Of a stretch of 64,000 bases of DNA, positions 1 to 10,170 are shown piece after piece; position 1 is the stretch's first letter; each line of letters opens with the position of its first letter. The stretch is from Thermococcus barossii (GTDB taxonomy: Archaea; Methanobacteriota_B; Thermococci; Thermococcales; Thermococcaceae). The translations under genes and the position numbers were made by a program. Below the pieces are notes generated by a model. The model worked only from the letters and a program-made list of their open reading frames with translations. It was not told the DNA's origin and did not search any database. Where the stretch lies: positions 1,857,017 through 1,921,016 of the forward strand of contig NZ_CP015101.1 in assembly GCF_002214465.1 (NCBI RefSeq). Reading direction: 5' to 3'.

Positions 1-409
1 TGTGGTCAAAGAACCCGCCCGGTGCCTGGAGTATGAACCACTTCTCGTCAACAGTCAGGGGCTCTCCGTTGGCTATTTTCTCGGTGACTATCTGGTAGTT
101 GTCCTTGGCGCCGTTCATGTAGTCCGCCAGCTGGGCTATAAGGGAGCCCGATAAATCAATGGTTGCGTGAACCTCCGGATACTGGCTCAGGTAGTAGGCC
201 ATCTTCCAGTAGTTGTTGGCAGCGTGGAGCCTGACCCAGGGCCTTGTGTATATCCCCTGAATCGGATCGTAGTAGTAGGGCTGGTGCTGGTGCCACACTA
301 TTATAACGTTGAGCGGCTTCGGCTCCGCCGCTCCAACGGTCTTTACGTTCGCTCCAACGATGCTTCCGAGCATCAAAATTGCAATAAACAGGGCAACCAC
401 CCGTCTCAT
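1..409 (-). CDS. apu: Amylopullulanase, GH57 (N-terminal part, runs off the window)
   Basis: Reading leftward from ATG 409, the first 136 codons are visible and the gene continues past base 1. The product starts with a signal peptide (MRRVVALFIAILMLGSIVGA), then after about 30 residues the GH57 region I motif (VIIVWHQHQPYYYD), followed by a stretch with DLSGSLIAQLADYMNGAKDN. This matches the N terminus of the secreted Thermococcales amylopullulanases, which cut alpha-1,4 and alpha-1,6 links in starch and pullulan outside the cell. A GAGGTGAT ribosome binding site lies just before the ATG. The gene follows malG by 9 bp in the same direction, so it should be co-transcribed with the maltodextrin transporter that takes up its products. 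The catalytic residues lie outside the window, so the specificity is inferred from family and context. Confidence 0.85.
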   Translation of the reverse strand, partial: MRRVVALFIAILMLGSIVGANVKTVGAAEPKPLNVIIVWHQHQPYYYDPIQGIYTRPWVRLHAANNYWKMAYYLSQYPEVHATIDLSGSLIAQLADYMNGAKDNYQIVTEKIANGEPLTVDEKWFILQAPGGFFDH

Positions 410-418
410 ACTATCACC

Positions 419-1687
419 TCATTCCTTCAGGCCTCCGACAGTGAGGCCGCTCCTTATGTAGTTTTGAGCCAGCATGAACATCACGAACACCGGCAGGGCA
501 AAGAGCAACGCCGCGGCTGCGAAGTAGCTCCAGTCTATTCCCCTGCCTATGCCCCCCATGAGCAGGTATATCCACACTGAAAGCGGCTGGTTCTTCTCAG
601 TCAGCAGGAGGCTTGCCAGGATGAACTCCGTCCAGCCGCCTATGAAGGCGAAGATTGAAACTGTGGCTATTCCTGGAAGCGCCATGGGCAGGAGCACGTG
701 ACGGATTATCTGCAGGTAGCCTGCGCCGTCGACCAGGGCCGCCTCGTCAAAGTCTGGGCTTATGGAGTCTATGTAACCCTTGAGGAGCCACGTGTTGAAG
801 GGAACGCTTCCTGCCGCGTAGATGAAGGACAGCACCGGTAGCTTGTCGTAGAGGCCGAGCTTGACGACCATACCGTAGAGCGCTATCAAACCCGCTATGC
901 CGAGGCCTCCTGCGACCTGGGTGAACATCAGGTAGAAGTACAGCACATGGTCTCTGCCGAAGAACTTCATGCGTGAGAACGCATATGCCGCAGGGACGAC
1001 GAAGATGAGGGTCAGCAGCACCGCCAGACCGGCGATTATGAGGCTGTTCTTGAGGTAGCCGAAGAACAGTGAGTTGACGAACATCCCTATGCGGGTGAAT
1101 GTTACCCTTCCTGAGTTCCTGACTACGATGTAATCCCTTCCCGTTGGGCCCTTTTGGAGAATCCCCGAGAATGATGTTCCCGCAACCTCGCCGCTCGTAA
1201 GCTCAAGGTTTCTGACCAGCCCGAATCCGATGCTCCCGTCGTCGTTGACCTTCGTGAGCACGAAAAGGCCTTTAACGTTCCCCGTCAGCTGTCCCTGCAC
1301 GTTTTTGTCCGTGGTAACTTCAAAGACCGCACTGGGTAGTGGTATCTCAAAGGTCAACCCCGTAAAGGGTCCGTACTTTACCTTCCCCACGAGCTTGCCA
1401 TTGATAACGTAGAGCTTTCCGTCCTCTATGTGGGCTGTGCCCTCGATGGTTCCGGTAAAGTTCTCGCTTATCCTGGTTCCCTTGAAGCCGAAGAGCACCT
1501 CGCGGTAGGAGTCGAGGCTGACGTTCCTGGGAATGAGGTGGAACTCGGTGGTTGCGAGGGTTGAGCCCGGGGTTATTGAAACCACGAAGATGTAGTAGAC
1601 GGGGAAGAGTATCATGAACATCACGAACACTGCCAGTGCGGTGAGCACGAGGCTCCTCAGGGCCTCACCCTTTCTCATGCCTTTCAT
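419..1687 (-). CDS. malG: Maltodextrin ABC transporter permease, MalG type, with large inserted domain
   Basis: Inner permease subunit of a binding-protein-dependent importer. A first membrane segment (about residues 14-36) is followed by an unusual insert of about 130 residues (roughly 68-200), rich in beta-type sequence and Gly/Thr, before the usual five-helix permease core. The EAA loop that contacts the ATPase is seen at about 315-334 (EAALVDGAGYLQIIRHVLLP). Ordinary MalG proteins are near 280-300 residues; this one is 422, and the insert accounts for the excess. It should lie outside the cytoplasm, since it follows TM1 and precedes TM2. The ATG overlaps the malF stop codon (ATGA), which suggests translational coupling. 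The malK-type ATPase is not in the window and is expected beyond base 1. Confidence 0.9.
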   Translation of the reverse strand: MKGMRKGEALRSLVLTALAVFVMFMILFPVYYIFVVSITPGSTLATTEFHLIPRNVSLDSYREVLFGFKGTRISENFTGTIEGTAHIEDGKLYVINGKLVGKVKYGPFTGLTFEIPLPSAVFEVTTDKNVQGQLTGNVKGLFVLTKVNDDGSIGFGLVRNLELTSGEVAGTSFSGILQKGPTGRDYIVVRNSGRVTFTRIGMFVNSLFFGYLKNSLIIAGLAVLLTLIFVVPAAYAFSRMKFFGRDHVLYFYLMFTQVAGGLGIAGLIALYGMVVKLGLYDKLPVLSFIYAAGSVPFNTWLLKGYIDSISPDFDEAALVDGAGYLQIIRHVLLPMALPGIATVSIFAFIGGWTEFILASLLLTEKNQPLSVWIYLLMGGIGRGIDWSYFAAAALLFALPVFVMFMLAQNYIRSGLTVGGLKE

Positions 1688-2583
1688 CCTTTAGCACCCT
1701 CCTGGAGCTTGGTTATCCTAACGTTGACGTACATGTACACGGCCAGAACGAGGGTCGCTATTATCATGACCGCCGCTGCCCTTCCGTAGTGTGGTGTTGC
1801 ACCGAAGGCCTTCCTGAAACCGTAGAGCAGTATGAACTTGTCCTCGAAGAGGCCGGCGTTGTAGATATACGGCACCATGAAGTACTGGAAGCTCGCCGCG
1901 CTGGTGAGTATCGTCGCGAAGGCTATCGGTTTGCCGACTATCGGAAGAACCACGTGCCTTATCCTCTGCCAGTAGCTGGCGCCGTCTATTATCGCCGCCT
2001 CGACCAAGGTGTCGGGAACCGACTGGAGCGCTGCCGTTATGACGGTTATCATGAAGGGATACGCCAGCCATACCTCGATGATGTTTAGGGCCAGAAACGC
2101 CCAGAGCGGATCGTTAATCCAGTTGGGAAGGGTTTGAACCCCCAGGGATTTGAGCATCTGATTTATCGGTCCAAAAATTGGATCAAACATGAATTTCCAC
2201 ACGGTGACGGAGAAAAGCAGGGGTAGCGCCCAGGGGATTATTAAAAGCGAGCGGTATATCATTTTACCCTTCACGTAACTGCTGTTGTAGAGCAGGCTGA
2301 GGAAGATTCCGGCAAGAACCTTTAGAGTAACGCTCGTCAGCACGAACAGCCACGTCCACAGGAAGGCACTCCTGAACTTTTCGTCGCTGAGTATCCACCT
2401 GAAGTTGTCCAGCCCCACAAAGGTTAGCTTCGGCGCCTGAGGTGCCTGAATCGGGAAGTTCCCAAGCTGGGCGTTGGTGAAGGCGAGGTATATCGAGTAT
2501 ATTATCGGCCACAGGTTGAAGAACAGGAACGCTGCTATCCCTGGAAGGATAAGAAACAGGGCAATCATTGTGGTCTTTTTCAT
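1684..2583 (-). CDS. malF: Maltodextrin ABC transporter permease, MalF type
   Basis: Six-helix permease of about 299 residues, the partner of the MalG protein. The N-terminal membrane segment (MIALFLILPGIAAFLFFNLW) is followed by the characteristic YLAFTN and by the EAA loop EAAIIDGASYWQRIRHVVLP. I chose ATG 2583 over the in-frame ATG 2589 because the GGAGG ribosome binding site is 7 nt from the former and only 1 nt from the latter. It lies between malE (gap about 38 bp) and malG (4-nt overlap) in one operon. Family and context support maltodextrin or maltose import; the exact sugar length cannot be read from the permease. Confidence 0.9.
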   Translation of the reverse strand: MKKTTMIALFLILPGIAAFLFFNLWPIIYSIYLAFTNAQLGNFPIQAPQAPKLTFVGLDNFRWILSDEKFRSAFLWTWLFVLTSVTLKVLAGIFLSLLYNSSYVKGKMIYRSLLIIPWALPLLFSVTVWKFMFDPIFGPINQMLKSLGVQTLPNWINDPLWAFLALNIIEVWLAYPFMITVITAALQSVPDTLVEAAIIDGASYWQRIRHVVLPIVGKPIAFATILTSAASFQYFMVPYIYNAGLFEDKFILLYGFRKAFGATPHYGRAAAVMIIATLVLAVYMYVNVRITKLQEGAKG

Positions 2584-2621
2584 CCTCATCCCTCCAAAAA
2601 GGTAGGAAAAGGGAAAAGGCG

Positions 2622-3983
<1,362 letters not shown>

Positions 3984-4003
3984 CTAAATTTTGGGTGATA
4001 TAG

Positions 4004-4028
4004 TATCATCGGCAGTGATATATATACC
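4004..4028 (-). promoter_or_regulatory. malE promoter: TATA box followed by Thermococcales glycolytic motif
   Basis: On the minus strand a TATATATA run (about 4028-4020) leads directly into TATCAC-TGCCG-ATGATA (4020-4004), which matches TATCAC-N5-GTGATA at 11 of 12 fixed positions. It is known that this motif is bound by the TrmB-family regulator Tgr/TrmBL1, and that a site downstream of the TATA box causes repression when glycolytic sugars are absent. The order seen here is that repressing arrangement. A second perfect inverted repeat, TATCACCC and GGGTGATA (3974-4000, 11-bp spacer), overlaps the malE ribosome binding site. Confidence 0.75.
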
Positions 4029-4091
4029 TTGCGCTTTCCTGTTCAACCCTGTGAGGTAGGGTCATGATAGGGCCTCGATGAAAAGGTGGGT

Positions 4092-6026
4092 TCATCGGGT
4101 CAGCACAATGAACGACCATGGTGCCAGCTCTATGCCGTCACTGTCGTACTCTTCAGGAACGGTGATTGTCACATTTTTCTCCGAGTAGTTTATTGCCACG
4201 AGAACCCTCTCGTCACGGCAAGTCCTCTCGTAAAGGATGAGCCCATTTTCGAAAACCAGTGGCTTGAATTCACCCAGCTGAAGCGCCCGGCTTCTTTGTC
4301 TGAGTCTTATCAGTTCCTTTGTGACATTCTGCAGGGCGGTGTTCCATTCTGCCTCGTTCCAATTCATCGGTGTCCTTCCGGCGCTCAGGCCTTCGCCGCC
4401 CCCGCTGAGTCCAATCTCGTCGCCGTAGAATATCGAGGGGATTCCCTTGTAGGTCATCAGAAACGCCAGCGCACAGAGGTACCTTCTTTCGTCGCCCACC
4501 AGGTCGATGAAGCGCTCCGTGTCGTGGTTGTCGAGGAAGTTGTACATCGCGTACTCCGCGGGACCAAGATGGGCGCTCAGCAGCTCCAGGCCGTTGAGGA
4601 ACTCCCCCGCGTCAATCTCCCGCTCGACGAAGAACCTCAGCATGAGCTCGTAGAGGGGGTAGTTCATCGTCCCGTGGAACTTATCAAAGAGCCAGAGCCT
4701 TGGGTCGTCCATGACCTCCCCGACGAGGTAGGCTTCCCTCGGCATCGCTTCCCTCACCTCCCGCCAGAGTTCCGGCGGAACGCCGTGGGCAACGTCAAGG
4801 CGCCAGCCGTCCGCACCTTTTTCAAGCCAGTGCAGCATGACGTCCTTTACGAGCCTCCTTACTTCTGGGTTCTCGTGGTTCAGCCTCGGCATCAGCCACA
4901 CCGAGTAGAAGCTCTCGTAGTTCCATTTCAGCCCCTTGAGCTTTCTGTATCTCTCGGGCCATGGTTCATCCGATTTTAGAACCTCCAGGAATTCATCCGG
5001 GACAAGCGGGAAGCCGGTGATTCGATAAAAGTCCCTGTACCTGCTGTTCTCCCCCTTCGCAACCACGTCTTGGAAGAAGGGATGGAAGAAGCTAGTGTGG
5101 TGGAAGACGCCGTCGAGAATAAGCTTAATGTCCCGTTTTTTTAGCTTCCTCACCAGCTCCCTGAAAACGCCCCAGCCGCCGAGCTTTGTATCGACGTTGA
5201 AGTAGTCCGTGACATCGTAGCGATGGTAGGTCATCGATCCAAAGATGGGGGTGAGATAGAGCGCGTTTACACCGAGGTCTTCGAGGTGGTCTAACCTCTT
5301 TATTATTCCGGCCAGGTCTCCGCCGTGGAATCCCTCCCCGGCAAATGCTCTTCCCCTCGGAGTCCCGGGCAGGCCCCTCTCAAACCTGTCGGGCATTATC
5401 TGGTAGAAGACCCTCTCGTAAATCCACCCTGGGGCATTGTATCTGTAAGGCTTCGCCTCAAAAGGGCCGAGTTCGATGGTTTTTCCTTCGGATTCGACGA
5501 TGAACGAGTACTCAAGCGGGCCTTCACCGGGCAGGATCGCCTCGAAGTACTCAAAAAGCCCGTCACGCGCCTTAAGTCTCATCCTGATTTTGGCCTCTCC
5601 CGTTATCAGGAGCACCCCCGAGGCCTTCCTTCTCGCCGCGCGAAAAACCACGTGGGTTCTGCCCGCGATGGAGTAGAGGTAGGTGGCGCTCGGTCTGTGG
5701 AAGAACTCACCTTCCCCTACTATTCTCGCCACACTCGCTTCCTTTTCCAGCTTGTAGGAGAGTCTCCTGTAGGTTTCCACATCGGGGTTTTCTGGATCCA
5801 TGAGAAATTCCCCGTCCACCGAGAAGCCGTAGTGCCAGATTCCCTCCGGGAGCTCTATCTTTATGCTCCACCTGTCCCCTTTTCGCGTCATTCTGAAGCT
5901 TCCCTCGTTGAAGGCGTTGAAGCTTCCCAGGAGGTAGGCGTATTTTCCCCTGGCCGGAATCGAGAACTCCACCTCCGCGACCCTGCCGAACCTCCAGTCA
6001 GGTTTGAACCCGAAAATTTTATACAC
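4092..6026 (-). CDS. GH13 cyclomaltodextrinase / neopullulanase-type enzyme, cytoplasmic
   Basis: A 644-residue GH13 enzyme without a signal peptide, so it should work inside the cell on imported maltodextrins or cyclodextrins. Two beta-sandwich regions (about 1-100 and 100-195, the first with YAYLLGSFNAFNEGSFRM) precede the TIM barrel. Conserved regions are DGVFHHTS (305-312), GWRLDVAHG with nucleophile Asp 411, GEVMDD with acid/base Glu 437, and NFLDNHDTERF with Asp 502. The reading frame is open for another 159 codons upstream, but those overlap the divergent tgr gene. The family start YKIFGF is preceded by a GTG at 6026 with GGTGGGGA just before it, so I start there. Neopullulanase, cyclomaltodextrinase and alpha-amylase are alternatives that sequence alone does not separate. 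Confidence 0.87.
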   Translation of the reverse strand: MYKIFGFKPDWRFGRVAEVEFSIPARGKYAYLLGSFNAFNEGSFRMTRKGDRWSIKIELPEGIWHYGFSVDGEFLMDPENPDVETYRRLSYKLEKEASVARIVGEGEFFHRPSATYLYSIAGRTHVVFRAARRKASGVLLITGEAKIRMRLKARDGLFEYFEAILPGEGPLEYSFIVESEGKTIELGPFEAKPYRYNAPGWIYERVFYQIMPDRFERGLPGTPRGRAFAGEGFHGGDLAGIIKRLDHLEDLGVNALYLTPIFGSMTYHRYDVTDYFNVDTKLGGWGVFRELVRKLKKRDIKLILDGVFHHTSFFHPFFQDVVAKGENSRYRDFYRITGFPLVPDEFLEVLKSDEPWPERYRKLKGLKWNYESFYSVWLMPRLNHENPEVRRLVKDVMLHWLEKGADGWRLDVAHGVPPELWREVREAMPREAYLVGEVMDDPRLWLFDKFHGTMNYPLYELMLRFFVEREIDAGEFLNGLELLSAHLGPAEYAMYNFLDNHDTERFIDLVGDERRYLCALAFLMTYKGIPSIFYGDEIGLSGGGEGLSAGRTPMNWNEAEWNTALQNVTKELIRLRQRSRALQLGEFKPLVFENGLILYERTCRDERVLVAINYSEKNVTITVPEEYDSDGIELAPWSFIVLTR

Positions 6027-6098
6027 CTTCCCCACCCAAGTATCACTACTGATGAATAAACTACTGCGAGTGAAACTTAAAAGTTTGGAGGTCTCGGT
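6027..6098. promoter_or_regulatory. Divergent promoter between the GH13 gene and tgr, with a degenerate glycolytic motif
   Basis: This 72-bp gap must hold both promoters. TATCAC-TACTG-ATGAAT at 6041-6057 keeps one perfect half of the glycolytic motif and three of six bases of the other. An AT-rich stretch, ATGAATAAAC (6052-6061), may serve as the TATA region for tgr, and its complement TTTATTCATC for the GH13 gene. The tgr ribosome binding site GGAGGT is at 6087-6092. A single operator could therefore govern the regulator and the enzyme together; that is inference. Confidence 0.45.
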
Positions 6099-7121
6099 AT
6101 GAAGGAAGAGGAAATCATTGAGAAACTTCAGAAGCTCGGTCTCACCAAGTATGAGAGTCTCGCCTACATAACCCTTCTTAAGCTTGGCCCGAGCAAGGCC
6201 ACCGACATAACAAAGGAGAGCGGTATTCCCCACACGAGGGTTTACGACGTCCTCAGTTCGCTCCACAGGAAGGGATTCGTTGACGTTATGCACGGCTCTC
6301 CAAGGCTCTACAAACCGGTTAATCCGGAAGTCGTCCTTGAGAAGATAAAGGAGGACTTCATAGAGGACATAGAGAACCTCAAGGTGGCCTTCCTCGACCT
6401 CTACCGCGAGGTTCATGGGGAGGATCTGCCGGAGATCTGGACTATCCAGGGCTTTGACAACACTGTTGAGCGCGCTGAGTACGTAATCAGAACGGCAAAG
6501 CACGAGGTTCTCATAAACACGCCATTCGAGTTCCTAAAGCTTCTCAAGGGTGAGATACGAGCCAGAAAGGACATAGTGTTCGTGATCATAAGCAACTTCG
6601 AGGAGATACCCGACTGGCTTAGGAGGGACAACATAATCCTCGCGAGAACCGGCGGCGCTCCCTGGCTCATGGCCAGCTGGATAATCGGAGATATCAACTA
6701 CGCCCTCTTCTTCGGTGCCCTTCCGAGGGACAAGAGGCGCGAGAAGTTCTACTCCTTCTGGGCCAAGAGCCCCAAGATAATTCAGAACTACATGCACTGG
6801 TTTTACACCATCTACTTCGACAACAGCGAGATTGCGAAGCCGCTGAACTACGAGTCCCTGCCAAAACCGCTTTCCCTGGTTAACATAAGAACCCTGATAA
6901 CCCTCCTAAAGTTAACGGAACTTCCGAGGAGAGCTGAGATAGTCGGGAGACTCGTGGACACCAAGGAGCCCGTGACGCTGGAGGGGGAGATAACCGCCTA
7001 CGAGTACACTCCCCTCATGGCCAACGTGACGGTCAGAGCCGATGGAAGGGAGTGGAAGGTGGGCGGCATCGGCAGCTACTTCGAGGACATCGAGGGGGAG
7101 AAGTTCATCCTCCTTGAATGA
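6099..7121 (+). CDS. tgr: TrmB-family sugar-sensing regulator (Tgr / TrmBL1 type)
   Basis: A 340-residue regulator with the TrmB plan: an N-terminal winged helix-turn-helix (about 1-80, LGLTKYESLAYITLLKLGPS then ATDITKESGIPHTRVYDVL), a helical linker, and a C-terminal sugar-binding domain containing SPKIIQNYMHWFYTIYFDN and ending in a small beta domain. In Thermococcales the member of this family encoded beside the maltodextrin operon binds TATCAC-N5-GTGATA, represses sugar-degrading genes, activates gluconeogenic genes and releases DNA on binding maltotriose or similar ligands. Its place between the GH13 gene and glgA fits this. GGAGGT lies 6 nt before the ATG. Matching sites occur at malE and the GH57 gene in this window. 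Confidence 0.9.
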   Translation: MKEEEIIEKLQKLGLTKYESLAYITLLKLGPSKATDITKESGIPHTRVYDVLSSLHRKGFVDVMHGSPRLYKPVNPEVVLEKIKEDFIEDIENLKVAFLDLYREVHGEDLPEIWTIQGFDNTVERAEYVIRTAKHEVLINTPFEFLKLLKGEIRARKDIVFVIISNFEEIPDWLRRDNIILARTGGAPWLMASWIIGDINYALFFGALPRDKRREKFYSFWAKSPKIIQNYMHWFYTIYFDNSEIAKPLNYESLPKPLSLVNIRTLITLLKLTELPRRAEIVGRLVDTKEPVTLEGEITAYEYTPLMANVTVRADGREWKVGGIGSYFEDIEGEKFILLE

Positions 7122-7159
7122 GGATTTTCCTTTCAATTCATCGATTCCCTGGAGTCGTG

Positions 7160-8518
7160 ATGCCGATGCGGATTCTTATCCTTGGTTTTGAGTACCTGCC
7201 CGTGAAGGTCGGCGGTTTAGCCGAGGCTATAACGAGCATAGCCGAGGGTTTAGCCAAGCTTGGCAACGAGGTCGTTGTCTTCACGCCCGATCATGGAAAG
7301 GGCCTCGGTGAGACGGTTGTTTCCTTTGATGTTTCGACCTTTGGCGGTGATGTTTCAATAACCGTCAGGAAGAGGGAGCAGAACGGGGTTGTTGTCTATT
7401 CCCTCGGTGGGGGGCTTCTCAGTGAGGCCGATGTTTACGGTCCAAACTGGGAGGCACTTCTGAGAAAAACCGTCCTCTTTGGAAAGGCTAGCGTTGGGCT
7501 GATGAACGAGCTTATTGAAACATTTAAACCGGACGTAATCCACGCCCACGACTGGCACACCGTCTTTGCCCTTGGTCTCCTGAGAAAGTACTTCGGAATA
7601 AGGAGTGTTTTCACCGTCCACAGGCTCAACAAGGCCAAGATTCCAGCCCACTACTTCGGCGAGGCAAATCTCAGCGAGCTTGCCCCCTACCCGGACATAG
7701 ACCCGGAGCACACCGCCGCCTATATAGCGGACGTCGTAACTACCGTCAGCAGGAGCTATCTATGGGAGGAGTGGGAGTTCTTCAGGCACTTTGAGGGGAA
7801 GGTTACGCACGTCTTCAACGGCATAGACTGCTCCTTCTGGAACGAGGAACTCATGGAGACGAAGGACCTCCCAAGGGAGGAAAGGAGAAGGCTCGCTCTG
7901 GAGCGCTTCGGTCTGAGCGATGGAAAGGCATTCATGTTCATAGGACGCTTTGACAGAGCCCAGAAGGGCGTTGATACGCTCCTGCGGGCGATAGAGGTCC
8001 TCTCAGCCGATCCTGCCTTTAAGGGAATGAGGTTCATCATAATAGGCAAGGGTGACTCTGAACTGGAGGCGTGGGCAAGGGCAGTCCAGAATCGCTTCCC
8101 TGAAAACGTGATGGTGGTAACCGAGCTCTTGAGCAGGGAGACCGTCCGCGAGCTCTACGGCTCGGTGGATTTCGTTATAATTCCCTCGTACTTCGAGCCC
8201 TTCGGTCTTGTTCAGCTTGAGGCGATGTGCCTCGGCGCGGTTCCGATAGCGAGCGCCGTTGGTGGACTAAAGGATACGATAATTGACCTCAACTCCGACC
8301 CCGAGAATGCCACCGGAATCCTCGTGCCGCCGAGGGATGCATTTGCCCTTGCCCGGGCGATGGTGCTTGCCAATGAGTTGGACGGGGAGACGCTGAAAAG
8401 GCTTCGCGAGAATGGTAAGAGGAGGGCTAGAAAGGACTTCACCTGGGAGAACGCGTGCAGGAGGTACATTAAAGTCTACGAGGGGGCGGTTGATAAGGCC
8501 GTTCCCTTCCTGCGCTAA
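7160..8518 (+). CDS. glgA: Glycogen synthase, GT5
   Basis: Retaining glucosyltransferase that extends alpha-1,4-glucan from ADP- or UDP-glucose. The N terminus [20 protein letters not shown] has the donor-binding KxGGL motif. HAHDWHT and a C-terminal GT-B domain ([39 protein letters not shown] with the conserved Glu) follow. At 452 residues it is the compact archaeal form. An earlier in-frame ATG at 7118 overlaps the tgr stop, but GGAG sits at 7151-7154 just before ATG 7160 and the family motif begins there. Gap to tgr is 38 bp, so the two may be co-transcribed. The 3' end overlaps convergent rnp2 by 4 bp. Confidence 0.88.
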   Translation: MPMRILILGFEYLPVKVGGLAEAITSIAEGLAKLGNEVVVFTPDHGKGLGETVVSFDVSTFGGDVSITVRKREQNGVVVYSLGGGLLSEADVYGPNWEALLRKTVLFGKASVGLMNELIETFKPDVIHAHDWHTVFALGLLRKYFGIRSVFTVHRLNKAKIPAHYFGEANLSELAPYPDIDPEHTAAYIADVVTTVSRSYLWEEWEFFRHFEGKVTHVFNGIDCSFWNEELMETKDLPREERRRLALERFGLSDGKAFMFIGRFDRAQKGVDTLLRAIEVLSADPAFKGMRFIIIGKGDSELEAWARAVQNRFPENVMVVTELLSRETVRELYGSVDFVIIPSYFEPFGLVQLEAMCLGAVPIASAVGGLKDTIIDLNSDPENATGILVPPRDAFALARAMVLANELDGETLKRLRENGKRRARKDFTWENACRRYIKVYEGAVDKAVPFLR

Positions 8519-8883
8519 CGCCATCCGTACTCGGCCAGGAACTTTCTTTTCAACCTCTTTATGGTTCCAGAAACGCCGAGGGTTCTGAATATTGCCTTCG
8601 AGCCATTTATCTTCGTAACAAGCGTCAGGGCAAAGCGGAGCTCTTCGACGTGCTTTCTGTCCACCCTAACGATTCCAGTCTGGCTCTTCTCGTCGAAGTT
8701 GATGAACCACGGCTTTGCCCTGGCCGAGCCGAGGGTCCCTAGGGTTGAGAGGCTGGCCTCCCATATGGCCCTCTTTATCTCCTCCCCCTTAAATCTCCTC
8801 TCCCCGATGACCTGAAAGGCTATGTAGCGGTGCCTGTCGCGAAGGGTTGGAGGTAAATACTTCGGCTTCTCCCTCATAGGCAT
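8515..8883 (-). CDS. rnp2: RNase P protein component 2 (Pop5 homologue)
   Basis: A protein of about 122 residues that forms part of archaeal RNase P, the enzyme that trims tRNA 5' leaders. Recognisable sequence includes [20 protein letters not shown] at the N terminus, [20 protein letters not shown] in the middle and the C-terminal [20 protein letters not shown]. The frame stays open far upstream, but that part overlaps the radical SAM gene and is not conserved-looking. The TATA-like CTTAAAAAGG (8914-8905) would place transcription start near 8885, so ATG 8883 is probably read from a leaderless or nearly leaderless mRNA. A second ATG at 8877 is possible. It is divergent from the radical SAM gene at 8950. 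Confidence 0.88.
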   Translation of the reverse strand: MPMREKPKYLPPTLRDRHRYIAFQVIGERRFKGEEIKRAIWEASLSTLGTLGSARAKPWFINFDEKSQTGIVRVDRKHVEELRFALTLVTKINGSKAIFRTLGVSGTIKRLKRKFLAEYGWR

Positions 8884-8949
8884 CTGCACAACTTTGCCCG
8901 CCAACCTTTTTAAGCCCTCCCCCTCGTTTAGGGTTAGCGAGGTGAGTCG

Positions 8950-10035
8950 ATGGTCTGGGAGACGCCTTACTTTTCGTACGCCGTTCGCGAGCTGCCAAAG
9001 GGCTGCCAACTCTGCGTCAGGGGTGAGAAGCTCGTCCTCTTCACCACTGGAAAATGCCCGCGTGACTGCTTCTACTGCCCCCTGAGCGAGCACAGGAGGG
9101 GAGACGTCGTCTACGCCAACGAGAGGCCGGTGAGAAGCCTTGATGATGTAATCGAAGAGGCCCTGTTGATGGATGCTAAGGGAGCAGGAGTTACGGGCGG
9201 CGACCCCCTCGCGAGGCTTGAGAGAACGGCCGAGTACATCCACGTTCTCAAGGAGGCCTTTGGCGAGAGTTTTCACGTTCACCTCTACACCACCGGTGCT
9301 TTAGCCACAAAGAAGAACCTTGAGGAACTCTATGACGCCGGATTGGACGAGATACGATTTCACCCCGATCTCTTCAACCCGAACTCAAGGCTCTTCAAGA
9401 TTGAAATCGAGAACATAAGGAACGCCTTCGACTTCGACTGGGACGTCGGAGGCGAGATTCCTTCAGTCCCCGGCCAGTTCGAGAGGATGAAGTGGTACGC
9501 TGAATTCCTCGACGGCCTCGGCGCGAAGTTCCTCAACGTGAACGAGCTGGAGTTCAGCGAGACGAACCTGCGGGCTATCCTAGACAGAGGGTACAGGCCA
9601 ATAAGTGATGAAAGCGCAGCCATCAAAGGCTCCCTTGAGCTGGGCCTTAAGTTGCTCGAATGGGGCGAGGAGAACACCTCCCTGAGCTACCACCTCTGCA
9701 CCGCGAGGCTCAAAGATGCCGTCCAGCTCAGGAACAGGCTGAGGAGGATGGCGAGGAACGTCGCCAAACCCTACATGGAGATAACCGAGGAGGGCACGCT
9801 CCGCTTCGGCATAGCGGAATACGACGACCTCGACGAACTCTACATGCTCCTCGTGGAGGAGGCCGAGGTTCCGCCTGAGTGGCTGTACGTCAACAGGGAG
9901 AGGGGAAGGATAGAGATGCCCGAGGAGGTCGCGGTGGAGCTGGCCGAGGCCATTGAGGGCGACGTGCGGTTCTTCATCGTGGAAGAGTACCCGACCTTCG
10001 ACAGGCTTGAGGTGGAGAGGGTTCCGCTGCCATGA
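8950..10035 (+). CDS. Radical SAM protein of the COG2108 type (function unknown)
   Basis: A 361-residue radical SAM enzyme. The CxxxCxxC cluster that binds the catalytic 4Fe-4S centre is CPRDCFYC (Cys 36, 40, 43); a further CxxC pair (GCQLC, Cys 19 and 22) lies just before it and could bind metal. [10 protein letters not shown] supplies the SAM-binding GGxP-like element. The rest looks like a partial TIM barrel ([22 protein letters not shown]) followed by a C-terminal extension of about 100 residues. This group is usually annotated as related to pyruvate formate-lyase activating enzyme, but the substrate is unknown to me. GAGGTGA precedes ATG 8950. It is divergent from rnp2 with 66 bp between. 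Confidence 0.8.
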   Translation: MVWETPYFSYAVRELPKGCQLCVRGEKLVLFTTGKCPRDCFYCPLSEHRRGDVVYANERPVRSLDDVIEEALLMDAKGAGVTGGDPLARLERTAEYIHVLKEAFGESFHVHLYTTGALATKKNLEELYDAGLDEIRFHPDLFNPNSRLFKIEIENIRNAFDFDWDVGGEIPSVPGQFERMKWYAEFLDGLGAKFLNVNELEFSETNLRAILDRGYRPISDESAAIKGSLELGLKLLEWGEENTSLSYHLCTARLKDAVQLRNRLRRMARNVAKPYMEITEEGTLRFGIAEYDDLDELYMLLVEEAEVPPEWLYVNRERGRIEMPEEVAVELAEAIEGDVRFFIVEEYPTFDRLEVERVPLP

Positions 10036-10080
10036 GCCTGTTTTTGCCCTTTTACTATCCTAAGTTGTTGGTTAGGGGGG

Positions 10081-10095
10081 CGTAAGTAACTTACG
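10081..10095. repeat. Short perfect palindrome downstream of the radical SAM gene
   Basis: CGTAAGT-A-ACTTACG is a perfect 7-bp inverted repeat with a 1-bp centre. It lies in the 135-bp gap between the convergent ends of the radical SAM gene and ileS. TGTTTTTGCCCTTTT just after the radical SAM stop is a likely T-rich terminator. The palindrome could be a small hairpin or a protein site; nothing in the sequence decides this. Confidence 0.35.
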
Positions 10096-10170
10096 GGGGC
10101 ATAAGTTCATGCACCAAGCGGGATTTTGGGCATCATGAGGTAATATGGGGAGTAGAAAAATTAGAGGGCC

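Noticed and set aside
2264..2512. Alternative-frame open reading frames inside malF, ileS, glgA, rmlB and others
   Set aside because: They are long only because the GC-rich codon pattern avoids stops in other frames; none has a ribosome binding site, family motif or independent promoter.
4092..6503. Longer version of the GH13 gene starting near 6503
   Set aside because: The extra 159 codons run antisense through tgr and do not resemble the enzyme family; the family N terminus begins at GTG 6026.
7118..7159. glgA start at ATG 7118 overlapping the tgr stop
   Set aside because: The added 14 residues precede the conserved [18 protein letters not shown] and lack a ribosome binding site; GGAG supports ATG 7160.
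8884..9282. Upstream extension of the rnp2 frame
   Set aside because: It is antisense to the radical SAM gene, and the family start plus a TATA box place the beginning at 8883.
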